A DNA stretch of 64,000 bases, taken from positions 81,650 through 145,649 of the forward strand of contig CAZYDG010000043.1 in the NCBI GenBank assembly GCA_964645835.1. The letters run 5' to 3'. Below, one piece after another: positions 36,341 to 43,861 of the stretch. Source of the stretch: CAZBME01 sp964645835. GTDB lineage: Bacteria > Desulfobacterota > Syntrophia > Syntrophales > UBA8958. Every line of letters starts with the position of its first letter. Position 1 is the first letter of the stretch. The notes below the pieces were generated by a model. It did no database searches. It was given only the letters and a program-made list of their open reading frames with translations, and was not told the DNA's origin. The position numbers and the translations under genes were made by a program.

Positions 36341-37915
36341 ATGAGCAAACAGAATCATATCGTAGTCGGGGAAGGGTCCTTGACCGTGGATCAAATAATT
36401 GCCGTGGCCTTGGGCAAGGCGAAGGTTGCCGTCAGCACGGACAAAGCTTTTCTTAAGGGAATGAAAGAGACGCGGGCCATGCTCTTGTCCGCCATTCAGA
36501 ACGATGTGGCCGTCTACGGCGTGAATACGGGATACGGAAAATCCTGCGGGAAGCGGATTCCCGTAAAAACGGCGTCAAAGAAAGTCGTCAGCCCCCTGGC
36601 GTTCCACGGGTGCGGGACCGGCGAGCCTGTCGGCATCCCCGAGACCCGGGCCGCCATGCTATGCCGGATGCTTTGTCTGGCCAAGGGTTACTCCGGTGTT
36701 TCCGTAGAGCTTTTGCAACAGCTTGCGGCATTCCTCAATCTGGGCATTACACCCGTCGTTCCCAGCGAGGGTTCCGTAGGGGCATCAGGCGATCTGACGC
36801 CCATGTCCTATATCGCAGCCTGTCTTGAAGGTCAGCGGGAGGTCTTTTTTGGTGGCAAACGCATGGCTACCGGGCAGGCCCTCAAGATGGCAAATCTCTC
36901 TCCTTACACCTTCGGGCCGAAGGAACCCCTGTCCATGATCAACGGGACGACGACCATGACCGGTATTGCCGTCATGGTGATCCACCGGGCCCGGAAGATT
37001 CTCCGGGCCGCTGTCTGCGCCGCAGCCCTCAGTGTCCATGCCTTCAAGGGAAAAGTGGAACATTTCCACCCCCTGATTGGCGAGGTCAAGCCTTTTCCGG
37101 GGCAGGTCTTCGTGGCCGATGCGCTGCGCCATCTCCTGGCAACGGAGGCGGATACGGCCGGCCTTGAGGAAAGCAGTCCCGAGGCTCTCCAGGACCCCTA
37201 TTCCATCCGTTGCACTCCCCAGATTGCGGGTGTTCTTTGTGATGCCCTGGAGTGGGCCTCCCGGTGGGTGGAAATCGAGGCCAACAGTTCAAACGACAAT
37301 CCCATGTTCGACCCCGAAACAGGTCGCCCCTTCATGAGCGGAAACTTCTATGGCGGCCATATTGCCTTCGCCATGGACGCCCTGAAATCGGCTATCGCAG
37401 CCATCGCTGACTTGTCGGACCGGCAGATTATTCTTCTGGTCAATCCCCAGACGAATAGGGGTCTTCCCGCTGATCTGGTTGGGGCCAAGGGCGACAGGTA
37501 TCTGATGAATCATGGGTTCAAGGCCATCTCCATCACGGCAACGGCCCTTTGTGCCGAGGCGTTGAAGGCGACCATGCCCGCGGCCGCTTTCTCCCGTTCC
37601 TGTGAATCACACAATCAGGACAAGGTCAGCCTTGGCACCATTGCAGCGCGGGATGCCGAACGGATCTGCACCCTCGTCGAACGGACCGTCGCCATTCACC
37701 TCCTGACGGCCGCCCAGGCCTGCGATTTACGCAGCGCCTATGAGGTTAGGCCGCATTTGGCGGCCCTCATGAAGACCATCCGTTCCCTGGCCAAAGGCAT
37801 TGTCGAAGACCGACCCATGGATGGGGATATCGAGAAACTGGTCCGTGCCATGGTCCATTCCGATGACTTTGCGTTGCCGGAGGCGGATGAATATAGCAGA
37901 GGAGGTCGGCCATGA
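36341..37915 (+). CDS. MIO-type aromatic amino acid ammonia-lyase (HAL/PAL/TAL family)
   Basis: 524 residues. The internal ASG tripeptide that cyclises to the MIO cofactor is at 148-150 (GSVGASGDLTPMSY), and the catalytic Tyr is in YGVNTGYG (Tyr59). These enzymes remove ammonia from His, Phe or Tyr to give a trans-2,3-unsaturated acid. The substrate-selecting pair is Phe88-His89, neither the usual HAL (Ser-His), PAL (Phe-Leu) nor TAL (His-Leu) pattern. In aryl-polyene and flexirubin loci such a lyase makes the cinnamate- or coumarate-type starter. The ATG at 36341 is preferred over 36332 because GAAGGA then has proper spacing. The stop overlaps the thioesterase start by 4 bp. Confidence 0.88.
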   Translation: MSKQNHIVVGEGSLTVDQIIAVALGKAKVAVSTDKAFLKGMKETRAMLLSAIQNDVAVYGVNTGYGKSCGKRIPVKTASKKVVSPLAFHGCGTGEPVGIPETRAAMLCRMLCLAKGYSGVSVELLQQLAAFLNLGITPVVPSEGSVGASGDLTPMSYIAACLEGQREVFFGGKRMATGQALKMANLSPYTFGPKEPLSMINGTTTMTGIAVMVIHRARKILRAAVCAAALSVHAFKGKVEHFHPLIGEVKPFPGQVFVADALRHLLATEADTAGLEESSPEALQDPYSIRCTPQIAGVLCDALEWASRWVEIEANSSNDNPMFDPETGRPFMSGNFYGGHIAFAMDALKSAIAAIADLSDRQIILLVNPQTNRGLPADLVGAKGDRYLMNHGFKAISITATALCAEALKATMPAAAFSRSCESHNQDKVSLGTIAARDAERICTLVERTVAIHLLTAAQACDLRSAYEVRPHLAALMKTIRSLAKGIVEDRPMDGDIEKLVRAMVHSDDFALPEADEYSRGGRP

Positions 37916-38334
37916 GCAGCAAGGGGCATTTGTCCTGTGAAGTGGAAGGCCGGGTGGCCTTTTACGATCTCGATCCCATGCAGATTGTATGGCATGGAAA
38001 TTATTTCAACTACTTCGAGGATGCAAGGCGGGCTTTATTCGCCAACTGCGGCATCGATCTTAACGAGTTTTTCCTCCGGACCCAATGTCTGTTTCCCATT
38101 ATAAGGACGTCCACTAAGCATGTCTATCCCCTCCGTTACGGCGATGAATACGTCTGCAAAGCCACCTTGATGGAGGCGAAGACGAAGATCGTCGTTGATT
38201 TCGAGATCCGCCTCAAAAGGGATGGGAGACTGTGTACCCGTGGCAGGACGGAGCAAGTGACGGTAAAGGCACCGGCCATGGAGATACTGTTCAATGTCCC
38301 CGATGAGATCCGCAGCGCCCTGGGGTTTGGATGA
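37912..38334 (+). CDS. Hotdog thioesterase (YbgC/4-hydroxybenzoyl-CoA thioesterase family)
   Basis: 140 residues. The active-site segment FYDLDPMQIVWHGNYFNYFEDARR is the 4HBT-family signature with the catalytic Asp. It probably releases an acyl or aryl group from CoA or ACP. It is joined by 4-bp overlaps to the lyase upstream and the kinase-like gene downstream, so the three are translationally coupled; a thioesterase of this class (ApeK position) is regular in aryl-polyene loci. Confidence 0.85.
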   Translation: MSSKGHLSCEVEGRVAFYDLDPMQIVWHGNYFNYFEDARRALFANCGIDLNEFFLRTQCLFPIIRTSTKHVYPLRYGDEYVCKATLMEAKTKIVVDFEIRLKRDGRLCTRGRTEQVTVKAPAMEILFNVPDEIRSALGFG

Positions 38335-40049
38335 CGGTTACGGAATTTCGCAAAGCCCTCGTGGCGGGCGTTGAACGGATGACGGCCTGGTCGGGCCTGC
38401 TGGACCGGATCAACGTTTTTCCCGTTGCTGACGGCGATACGGGGCGAAACCTCGTCATCAGCCTGTCGCCGCTCCGCCGGACCGATACGGCGGCGGACAC
38501 GGTAGCCCAGGACCTGCTTTTTTCGGCGCGGGGGAATGCAGGTAATATTGCCGCCCGTTTTTTTAATGCCCTGATGCGGACAAACAGCCCGGAAAGCCTT
38601 GCAGCGGCCATCGACAGGGGACGGGAGCAGGCCTGGCAGGCCGTAGCCGATCCCCAGCCGGGGACCATGTTGACCTTCTTCGACGGGTTGGCCCGCCAAG
38701 CGGGGCAAGGAGCCATCCAGGGAGATTTGGCGTGGGTCGGGGCAGTGATGAATGATCTGGCGGTTGTTGTCCTGGAGACGACGGCCATGCAGCCTCGCCT
38801 GAAACACGCGGGTGTCGTGGATGCCGGTGCCTTGGGTATGTTTTTGTTTTTTGATGGGTTTTTCCATGCCATGGCTGGTGATGCTGAGGCGGCAAGTCCC
38901 GTCACGACCCTCTTTGCGGGCCGCCTTGACCGGCGCCCTGACGTTCAGGAGGAAGAATCGGGATATTGTGTGGATATGGTCCTGGCAGGATCGGGGAGCG
39001 GAGAGCAGGACCTTGCGGCTCTTGCCCAAATGGGAAAAAGCGTTGTTGCCATTCGGGAAGGCGATTACATCAAGGTCCACCTCCATACGCCGGACCGGGA
39101 CCGGACCCGCTGCGATGTTGAGGTCTTCGGATCCGTCCTGCGCTGGTCTGAGGATAACATCACAGCCCAGACAGCAGCCTTTCGGGATGCCCGGCCGAGG
39201 CAGGCCATTCATATCATGACCGACGCCGCCGGGTCGTTGACCCGTGAAAGCGCGCAGGCTCTTGATGTGACCCTCCTGGACAGTTATATCCTTCTGGGGG
39301 AAAACGCTTTTCCCGAGAGTTGCCTGACGCCGGATCTGCTCTACGATGCCATGAAAAGAGGCCTTCCTGTTTCCACTTCCCAGGCTTCCGTTTTCGAACG
39401 GCACCAGTCCTATCAGAGCGTCGTTGACCTTTATGGGAAAACGCTTTATCTGTGTGTCGGATCCGTCTATACGGGAAACTGCGATATTGCCAGGCAGTGG
39501 AAAACGAGAATTGACAAGGGTTCCTGTCTGGATATCATCGATACGGGCTCGGCTGCGGGCCGCTTAGGGCTCCTCGCCGCGGTCACGTCACAGTTCGCCT
39601 GCCGGACGGCCGATGCGGACGAGGTTATCGATTATGCCAAAAAAGCCGTTCACCGCTGCCATGAATATATCTTCCTGGACTCTCTTCATTACCTGGCGGC
39701 GGGGGGGCGGATGTCCAAGGCAAGGGCCTTTCTGGGTGATATGCTCCGCATGAAACCCATCATCAGCCCCATGGCCGACGGAGCGGGAAAGGTCGGTATG
39801 GCGAGAAACCGCGCGGATCAGGTCGCTTTTGCGAAGGAAAAACTTTTCACCTTTCTCAAACCCGATTCCCGGTCCGTTATCTGGCTCGAATATACGGATA
39901 ACGCTGATTGGGTGCAAAAGGTGTTGCAGCCGGAGGTGACAAAATGGTATCTCTTGGCGGAAATTGTCGTGAAGCCCCTGTCGTTGACTACGGGTGTCCA
40001 CACGGGGCCGGCGACATGGGCTGTGGCATTTTTTGCCGATGTGTTGTAG
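38331..40049 (+). CDS. Fused fatty-acid kinase: FakA-like DhaL domain + FakB-like DegV domain
   Basis: 572 residues in three parts. Residues 1-195 are a DhaL/Dak2 kinase domain with INVFPVADGDTGRN, SARGNAGNI and GVVDAGALG, the ATP/Mg-binding motifs of FakA. Residues 211-255 (GYCVDMVL...VVAIREGDYIKVHLHTP) match the FakA middle domain. Residues 292-572 are a DegV domain with MTDAAGSL and TSQAS, the fatty-acid-binding motifs of FakB. FakA and FakB are normally separate proteins that make acyl phosphate; fusion would put the kinase and its fatty-acid carrier on one chain. The substrate is inferred. The gene overlaps the thioesterase by 4 bp. Confidence 0.82.
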   Translation: MTVTEFRKALVAGVERMTAWSGLLDRINVFPVADGDTGRNLVISLSPLRRTDTAADTVAQDLLFSARGNAGNIAARFFNALMRTNSPESLAAAIDRGREQAWQAVADPQPGTMLTFFDGLARQAGQGAIQGDLAWVGAVMNDLAVVVLETTAMQPRLKHAGVVDAGALGMFLFFDGFFHAMAGDAEAASPVTTLFAGRLDRRPDVQEEESGYCVDMVLAGSGSGEQDLAALAQMGKSVVAIREGDYIKVHLHTPDRDRTRCDVEVFGSVLRWSEDNITAQTAAFRDARPRQAIHIMTDAAGSLTRESAQALDVTLLDSYILLGENAFPESCLTPDLLYDAMKRGLPVSTSQASVFERHQSYQSVVDLYGKTLYLCVGSVYTGNCDIARQWKTRIDKGSCLDIIDTGSAAGRLGLLAAVTSQFACRTADADEVIDYAKKAVHRCHEYIFLDSLHYLAAGGRMSKARAFLGDMLRMKPIISPMADGAGKVGMARNRADQVAFAKEKLFTFLKPDSRSVIWLEYTDNADWVQKVLQPEVTKWYLLAEIVVKPLSLTTGVHTGPATWAVAFFADVL

Positions 40050-40060
40050 GGGAATGAAAT

Positions 40061-40211
40061 ATTATGAAAACATCGATTTTGGGCAGGCTGTTCAAAAATG
40101 CCCAGATGCAAGGCGCGCACAAGCTGAGGAAAGAGGCGTACATAGAAGTACGTTGATTGACGAGGCTTACGGCGCAACGCAGCAGATGGACGTTTTTCAA
40201 CAGCGTGCTAA
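40061..40211. repeat. Dispersed TGTTGAAAAA repeat, copy G (inverted orientation)
   Basis: About 151 bp: TGAAAACATCGATTTTGGGCAGGCTG at the left, GCGTACATAGAAGTACGTTG inside, GATGGACGTTTTTCAACAGCGTGC at the right. It fills the gap between the fused kinase and the glycosyltransferase, and an open frame runs through it into the glycosyltransferase. Confidence 0.87.
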
Positions 40212-40221
40212 TAAAACTGAC

Positions 40222-40977
40222 ATGGCATACGAAAATAATAAAAGCAATACCCCTATCGGTCCTGTAGCCGTTGTTATCCCCGTTTACAACCACGAAGAGA
40301 AGGTTGCCGATGTCGTCCGTGAGGCCCTGAGGCTTAATCTCCCCGTGTTTGTCGTCGATGATGGTTCGACGGATCAATCCTTAACACGCATCCAGGACAT
40401 TCCCCATGTCCATGTCATACGCCATGACAGAAACCGGGGCAAAGGGGCCGCCCTCCTGACGGGTTTTGCCGCCGCATCCCTCTGGGCGGATTGGGCCGTC
40501 ACCATCGATGCCGACGGGCAGCATCATCCCGAAGATGCCTGGAATCTGATCCGTGCCGTGCCACCCGGCACCAGGCCGATTGTTATTGGCCGGCGTGAGG
40601 GCATGGAACACGGCCATGTGCCGTGGACAAGTCGTTTCGGACGGGCTTTTTCGAATTTTTGGGTTTGGGCGTCCGGTGGCCCGGTGATTGAGGATTCCCA
40701 GAGCGGTTTCCGGCTTTATCCCCTGCCGGAGGTTATGTGCCTTCAAGTGCAGGCCAGACGTTTCCAGTTCGAGGTCGAGGTTCTCGCCCGGGCCAAATGG
40801 CGCGGCGTTCCTATCCTGTCTGCCCCTGTCCGTGTGACATATCAGCCGGCCGGTGAACGGGTGTCCCACTATCGCGGCTTTGTCGATTTCATGCGGAACA
40901 CGGGTACTTTCAGCCGTTTAATCTTTCGCAGAATCTGCATTATGCCCTTTATAAAAGGGTCACAAGGGCACCATTAA
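40222..40977 (+). CDS. GT2-family glycosyltransferase
   Basis: 251 residues from the ATG at 40222. It begins AVVIPVYNHEEKV, with DDGSTD (46-51) and DADGQ (96-100), the nucleotide-sugar and metal-binding motifs of GT-A inverting enzymes similar to dolichol-phosphate mannosyltransferases. GT2 enzymes are common in aryl-polyene loci. The start is uncertain: there is no ribosome binding site at 40222, and the same frame is open upstream through the dispersed repeat (an ATG at 40186 would add 12 residues encoded partly by repeat sequence). Confidence 0.82.
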   Translation: MAYENNKSNTPIGPVAVVIPVYNHEEKVADVVREALRLNLPVFVVDDGSTDQSLTRIQDIPHVHVIRHDRNRGKGAALLTGFAAASLWADWAVTIDADGQHHPEDAWNLIRAVPPGTRPIVIGRREGMEHGHVPWTSRFGRAFSNFWVWASGGPVIEDSQSGFRLYPLPEVMCLQVQARRFQFEVEVLARAKWRGVPILSAPVRVTYQPAGERVSHYRGFVDFMRNTGTFSRLIFRRICIMPFIKGSQGHH

Positions 40978-40993
40978 TTTCTTAAAGGATGTC

Positions 40994-42442
40994 ATGCGCG
41001 TCACTCTGGTTCATCCCGCCGGATCAAACTGGATGCCCGGAAAAAAGGATCTGGCCGCCACGGCCAACCGGATGGCCCCTTTGGGCCTCCTGTCCATTGC
41101 TGCCTACCTTAAGCGGGAAAGCCATCGGGTGACGATCCACGATTGTCTCGGGCCGGGCGCCTCGACGGATATTCGGGAGAACATCCGTATTGTTCTACAA
41201 TCGAAACCGGATATGGTCGGCTTCTCGACAACGACCTCGGGTTTTCTCGATGCCCATGACATGGCCCTCCGGATTAAGGAGGCCGATCCCCGGATTAAGA
41301 CGGTCGCGGGTGGCGTCCATGTATCCGCTCTGGGCGAGACCCTCATGGGGCCGTTTCCTGCTTTCGACTATCTCTGCCCCGGCGAGGGAGAGGTGGTCTT
41401 GGCTGATCTGGCATCCGGCAAGGACCCTGCCGTTATCGACGGCCTGATCCGGCGTGACGGAGAGGCGGTCGTGACAAATCCTCCACGAGAATCCCTCCTC
41501 GATCTGGACACTCTTCCTTTTCCCGATTACGAAGGCCTCAAGGGATTTCCCAGGGGTTATAACCTGCCGCTGTTCAGCTATATCGAGACGCCCGGCGCCA
41601 CCATGAGCACAAGCCGGGGCTGTCCCTACCAGTGTTCCTACTGCGACCGGTCCGTCTTCAAGCGCACCTTCCGGTACAACAGCCCGGCCTATATCTACGA
41701 GCATATGGCATATCTCAGGCGGCGTTTCGGCGTTCGCCATATCAATATCTACGACGACCTTTTCACGCTCCACCGGGGCCGTATTGCCGAGCTGTGCAGC
41801 CTTTTATCATCTAAACCCTTGGGTATCCGGTTCAACTGTGCCGTCCGTGTGGGTCATGCGGATAATGATTTATTGAATATGCTCAAAGAGGCAGGTTGCC
41901 TCATGGTCTCCGTCGGCATCGAATCGGCCGATCCGGTTCTCCTCGAACGGCACAAATCGGGCGTTACCCTGGACGAGGTGACCGATACGGTGAGACGGAT
42001 CAAGGCCTGCGGTCTCAGGGCGAAAGGGCTGTTCATGATGGGCCTTCCCGGCGAGACGGAAGTGTCGATCCGTATGACGAGTGATTTTGTCCTGTCCCTG
42101 GGCCTGGACGATATGAATATGTCCAAATTTACCCCCTTTCCGGGAGCCCCCGTCTGGTTGTCCATTCGGGATGATGGGGTTTTTGACGAGGACTGGCGGC
42201 AGATGAACTGCCTCAATTTCGTTTTCGTCCCGAAGACCATAAAATCTAAGGAAAGACTGGATTACCTCTACAATTGGCATGTGAAGAGGTTCTATTCCGA
42301 TCGTGCTTGGCGGCGGCGCTTTGGCAAACGTCTCTGGCAGCATCGGTGGAGCCTGCTTTACCTGCTTCGCCATGGACCGTCGTTTCTGGCGACCAAACGG
42401 GCCTTTGAGCCAAACGATAAAGGAGACCCCCAATTACTATGA
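40994..42442 (+). CDS. B12-type radical SAM protein 2
   Basis: 482 residues. The N-terminal cobalamin-binding-type domain starts MRVTLVHPAG and has MAPLGLLSIAAYL, DMVGFSTTTSG and VAGGVHVSALGE. The radical SAM Cys motif is SRGCPYQCSYC (Cys210, Cys214, Cys217), and GLPGETE lies in the C-terminal half of the barrel. It is like BchE/HpnP-type enzymes. It starts 16 bp after the glycosyltransferase and overlaps the DUF3187 gene by 4 bp. The substrate is unknown; it could modify the lipid or polyene product. Confidence 0.85.
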   Translation: MRVTLVHPAGSNWMPGKKDLAATANRMAPLGLLSIAAYLKRESHRVTIHDCLGPGASTDIRENIRIVLQSKPDMVGFSTTTSGFLDAHDMALRIKEADPRIKTVAGGVHVSALGETLMGPFPAFDYLCPGEGEVVLADLASGKDPAVIDGLIRRDGEAVVTNPPRESLLDLDTLPFPDYEGLKGFPRGYNLPLFSYIETPGATMSTSRGCPYQCSYCDRSVFKRTFRYNSPAYIYEHMAYLRRRFGVRHINIYDDLFTLHRGRIAELCSLLSSKPLGIRFNCAVRVGHADNDLLNMLKEAGCLMVSVGIESADPVLLERHKSGVTLDEVTDTVRRIKACGLRAKGLFMMGLPGETEVSIRMTSDFVLSLGLDDMNMSKFTPFPGAPVWLSIRDDGVFDEDWRQMNCLNFVFVPKTIKSKERLDYLYNWHVKRFYSDRAWRRRFGKRLWQHRWSLLYLLRHGPSFLATKRAFEPNDKGDPQLL

Positions 42443-43446
42443 CCCTGAAAAAGCTTTGCACCAGATGCATCCTGCTGGTTGTGTTTTTTTGCCCCGCCGC
42501 CCTCCATGCCGCCGAGATTACGCCTTTTTATACGCAAAACCAGAGCCCCCTGATTTCGATATACGGCCTTCCGTCTATCGGAGAGGCAGCGGTTATGGCG
42601 CCGGGGAAGGGTGCTATGCGGTTGACGGTCGATGTGGCCAATAACTATACCACAGAACAGAAGGGTCGGGAGTCGATACTCCTCGATGGGGAAAGTTCCC
42701 GATTTACGCTTCACGGCCGCTACGGTGTGGGGTCCCGGCTGGAAGCAGGTATCGAGGTCCCCTATATTATCATCGGCGGCGGTTTTCTCGACAGCTTCAT
42801 CGAAGGCTATCATCACACCTTCGGTTTCCCCAACGGCGGCCGGGACCAAGCCCCACAGAACCGGCTGGTTTACCAGTATGTAAAGGACGGCCAGATGCGA
42901 TTGAACATGGTCCAATCAGGGACCGGTCTTGGCGACGTCCGTCTGACAGGAGGATGGCAGTTCTTCAAGGGTGAAGCCAAAATGCCGGGTGAAATCGCTC
43001 TGCGAGCCTCTCTGAAGCTGCCCACTGGGGATAGCGACACCCTTCGGGGGAGCGGCAGTACGGACCTGGCCCTATGGTTGGTGGGGAAAAAGGATTTCCA
43101 GATGCCGTTGGGGTGCGGGTCCGTCTTCGGCGGTATGGGCGCCATGGCCATGACGGGTGGCAAGGTTCTGAAAGATCAGCAGCGCCCCATGGTCGGATTC
43201 GGTACCCTGGGTATCGGCTGGAGTCCCTTAAACTGGCTGGCACTCAAGGTTCAGGCCGACAGCCATACACCCTTCTACCGGGACAGCGACTTCAGACAAG
43301 TGGACGGTGCTTCCGTTCAACTGACCATGGGCGGTACACTGGCCTTTTCTCCTCAGACAGCCCTCGATATCGGCGTTTCGGAAGACCTTACCGTGACGAC
43401 TTCCCCGGATGTTGTGTTTCATTTGTCCCTCTCCCATAAATTCTAA
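42439..43446 (+). CDS. DUF3187 outer-membrane beta-barrel protein
   Basis: 335 residues. Signal peptide (about 1-25, ending LHAAE), then a sequence of alternating strands typical of outer-membrane barrels, with NQSPLISIYGLP near the start as in DUF3187 proteins, and a C-terminal strand ending VVFHLSLSHKF with the aromatic final residue needed for Bam recognition. It may form a pore or anchor for the locus product. It overlaps the radical SAM gene by 4 bp. A dispersed repeat begins 2 bp after the stop. Confidence 0.75.
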   Translation: MTLKKLCTRCILLVVFFCPAALHAAEITPFYTQNQSPLISIYGLPSIGEAAVMAPGKGAMRLTVDVANNYTTEQKGRESILLDGESSRFTLHGRYGVGSRLEAGIEVPYIIIGGGFLDSFIEGYHHTFGFPNGGRDQAPQNRLVYQYVKDGQMRLNMVQSGTGLGDVRLTGGWQFFKGEAKMPGEIALRASLKLPTGDSDTLRGSGSTDLALWLVGKKDFQMPLGCGSVFGGMGAMAMTGGKVLKDQQRPMVGFGTLGIGWSPLNWLALKVQADSHTPFYRDSDFRQVDGASVQLTMGGTLAFSPQTALDIGVSEDLTVTTSPDVVFHLSLSHKF

Positions 43447-43448
43447 CA

Positions 43449-43861
43449 GGCTGTTGAAAAACGTCCATCTGCTGCTTTCGCGGGAAACCTCCCCCTGCAC
43501 CCCCTCCAGAGGGGGACACGTCTGCTGCGTTGCGCCGCAAGCTTCGTTGTGGCTTTTCCGGGGACACGTTCCGATCCCTTCGGGCTTCCGGAACATGTCC
43601 CCGATGCTCATTCCTCAGCATTTCATGAATGATTTGAACAGAATTCCTGTTTCATAAAGGATGTCTTCCCGGGGGGACAAAAACCCGTAATTCGCGAATT
43701 GATCGCCATCGTCGATCTTGTCGTGGGGAAAACATGACGAAAGATGGGAGAACGAAAAAAAAGGACCGTCTGTGTCATTGTCGGGGCTTTTGTAATCTTT
43801 CGATAATATGGATTTCATTTTTGCACGCCTTGCAGATGGACGTTTTTCAACAGCTTGCTAG
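43449..43861. repeat. Composite dispersed repeat, copy H
   Basis: It starts GGCTGTTGAAAAACGTCCATC and ends GATGGACGTTTTTCAACAGC, so both outer ends are the same left-end sequence in inverted orientation. Inside are a CCCCCTGCACCCCCTCCAGAGGGGG hairpin, a second GTCTGCTGCGTTGCGCCGCAAGC interior at about 43530, a TTCCGGGG/CCCCGGAA-like palindrome and about 150 bp of unrelated sequence. It looks like two repeats, or one split repeat, with captured DNA. No gene is recognised. The stop of the next gene (minus strand) lies in its right edge. Confidence 0.75.

Noticed and set aside
38136..39404. 422-codon open frame antisense to the fused kinase gene
   Set aside because: The plus strand carries a continuous DhaL-FakA-DegV protein with conserved motifs; the antisense translation shows nothing recognisable.
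8527..43861. Repeat family as insertion sequences
   Set aside because: Each copy is too short for a transposase and none is seen in the window; a non-autonomous element or RNA structure is more likely.
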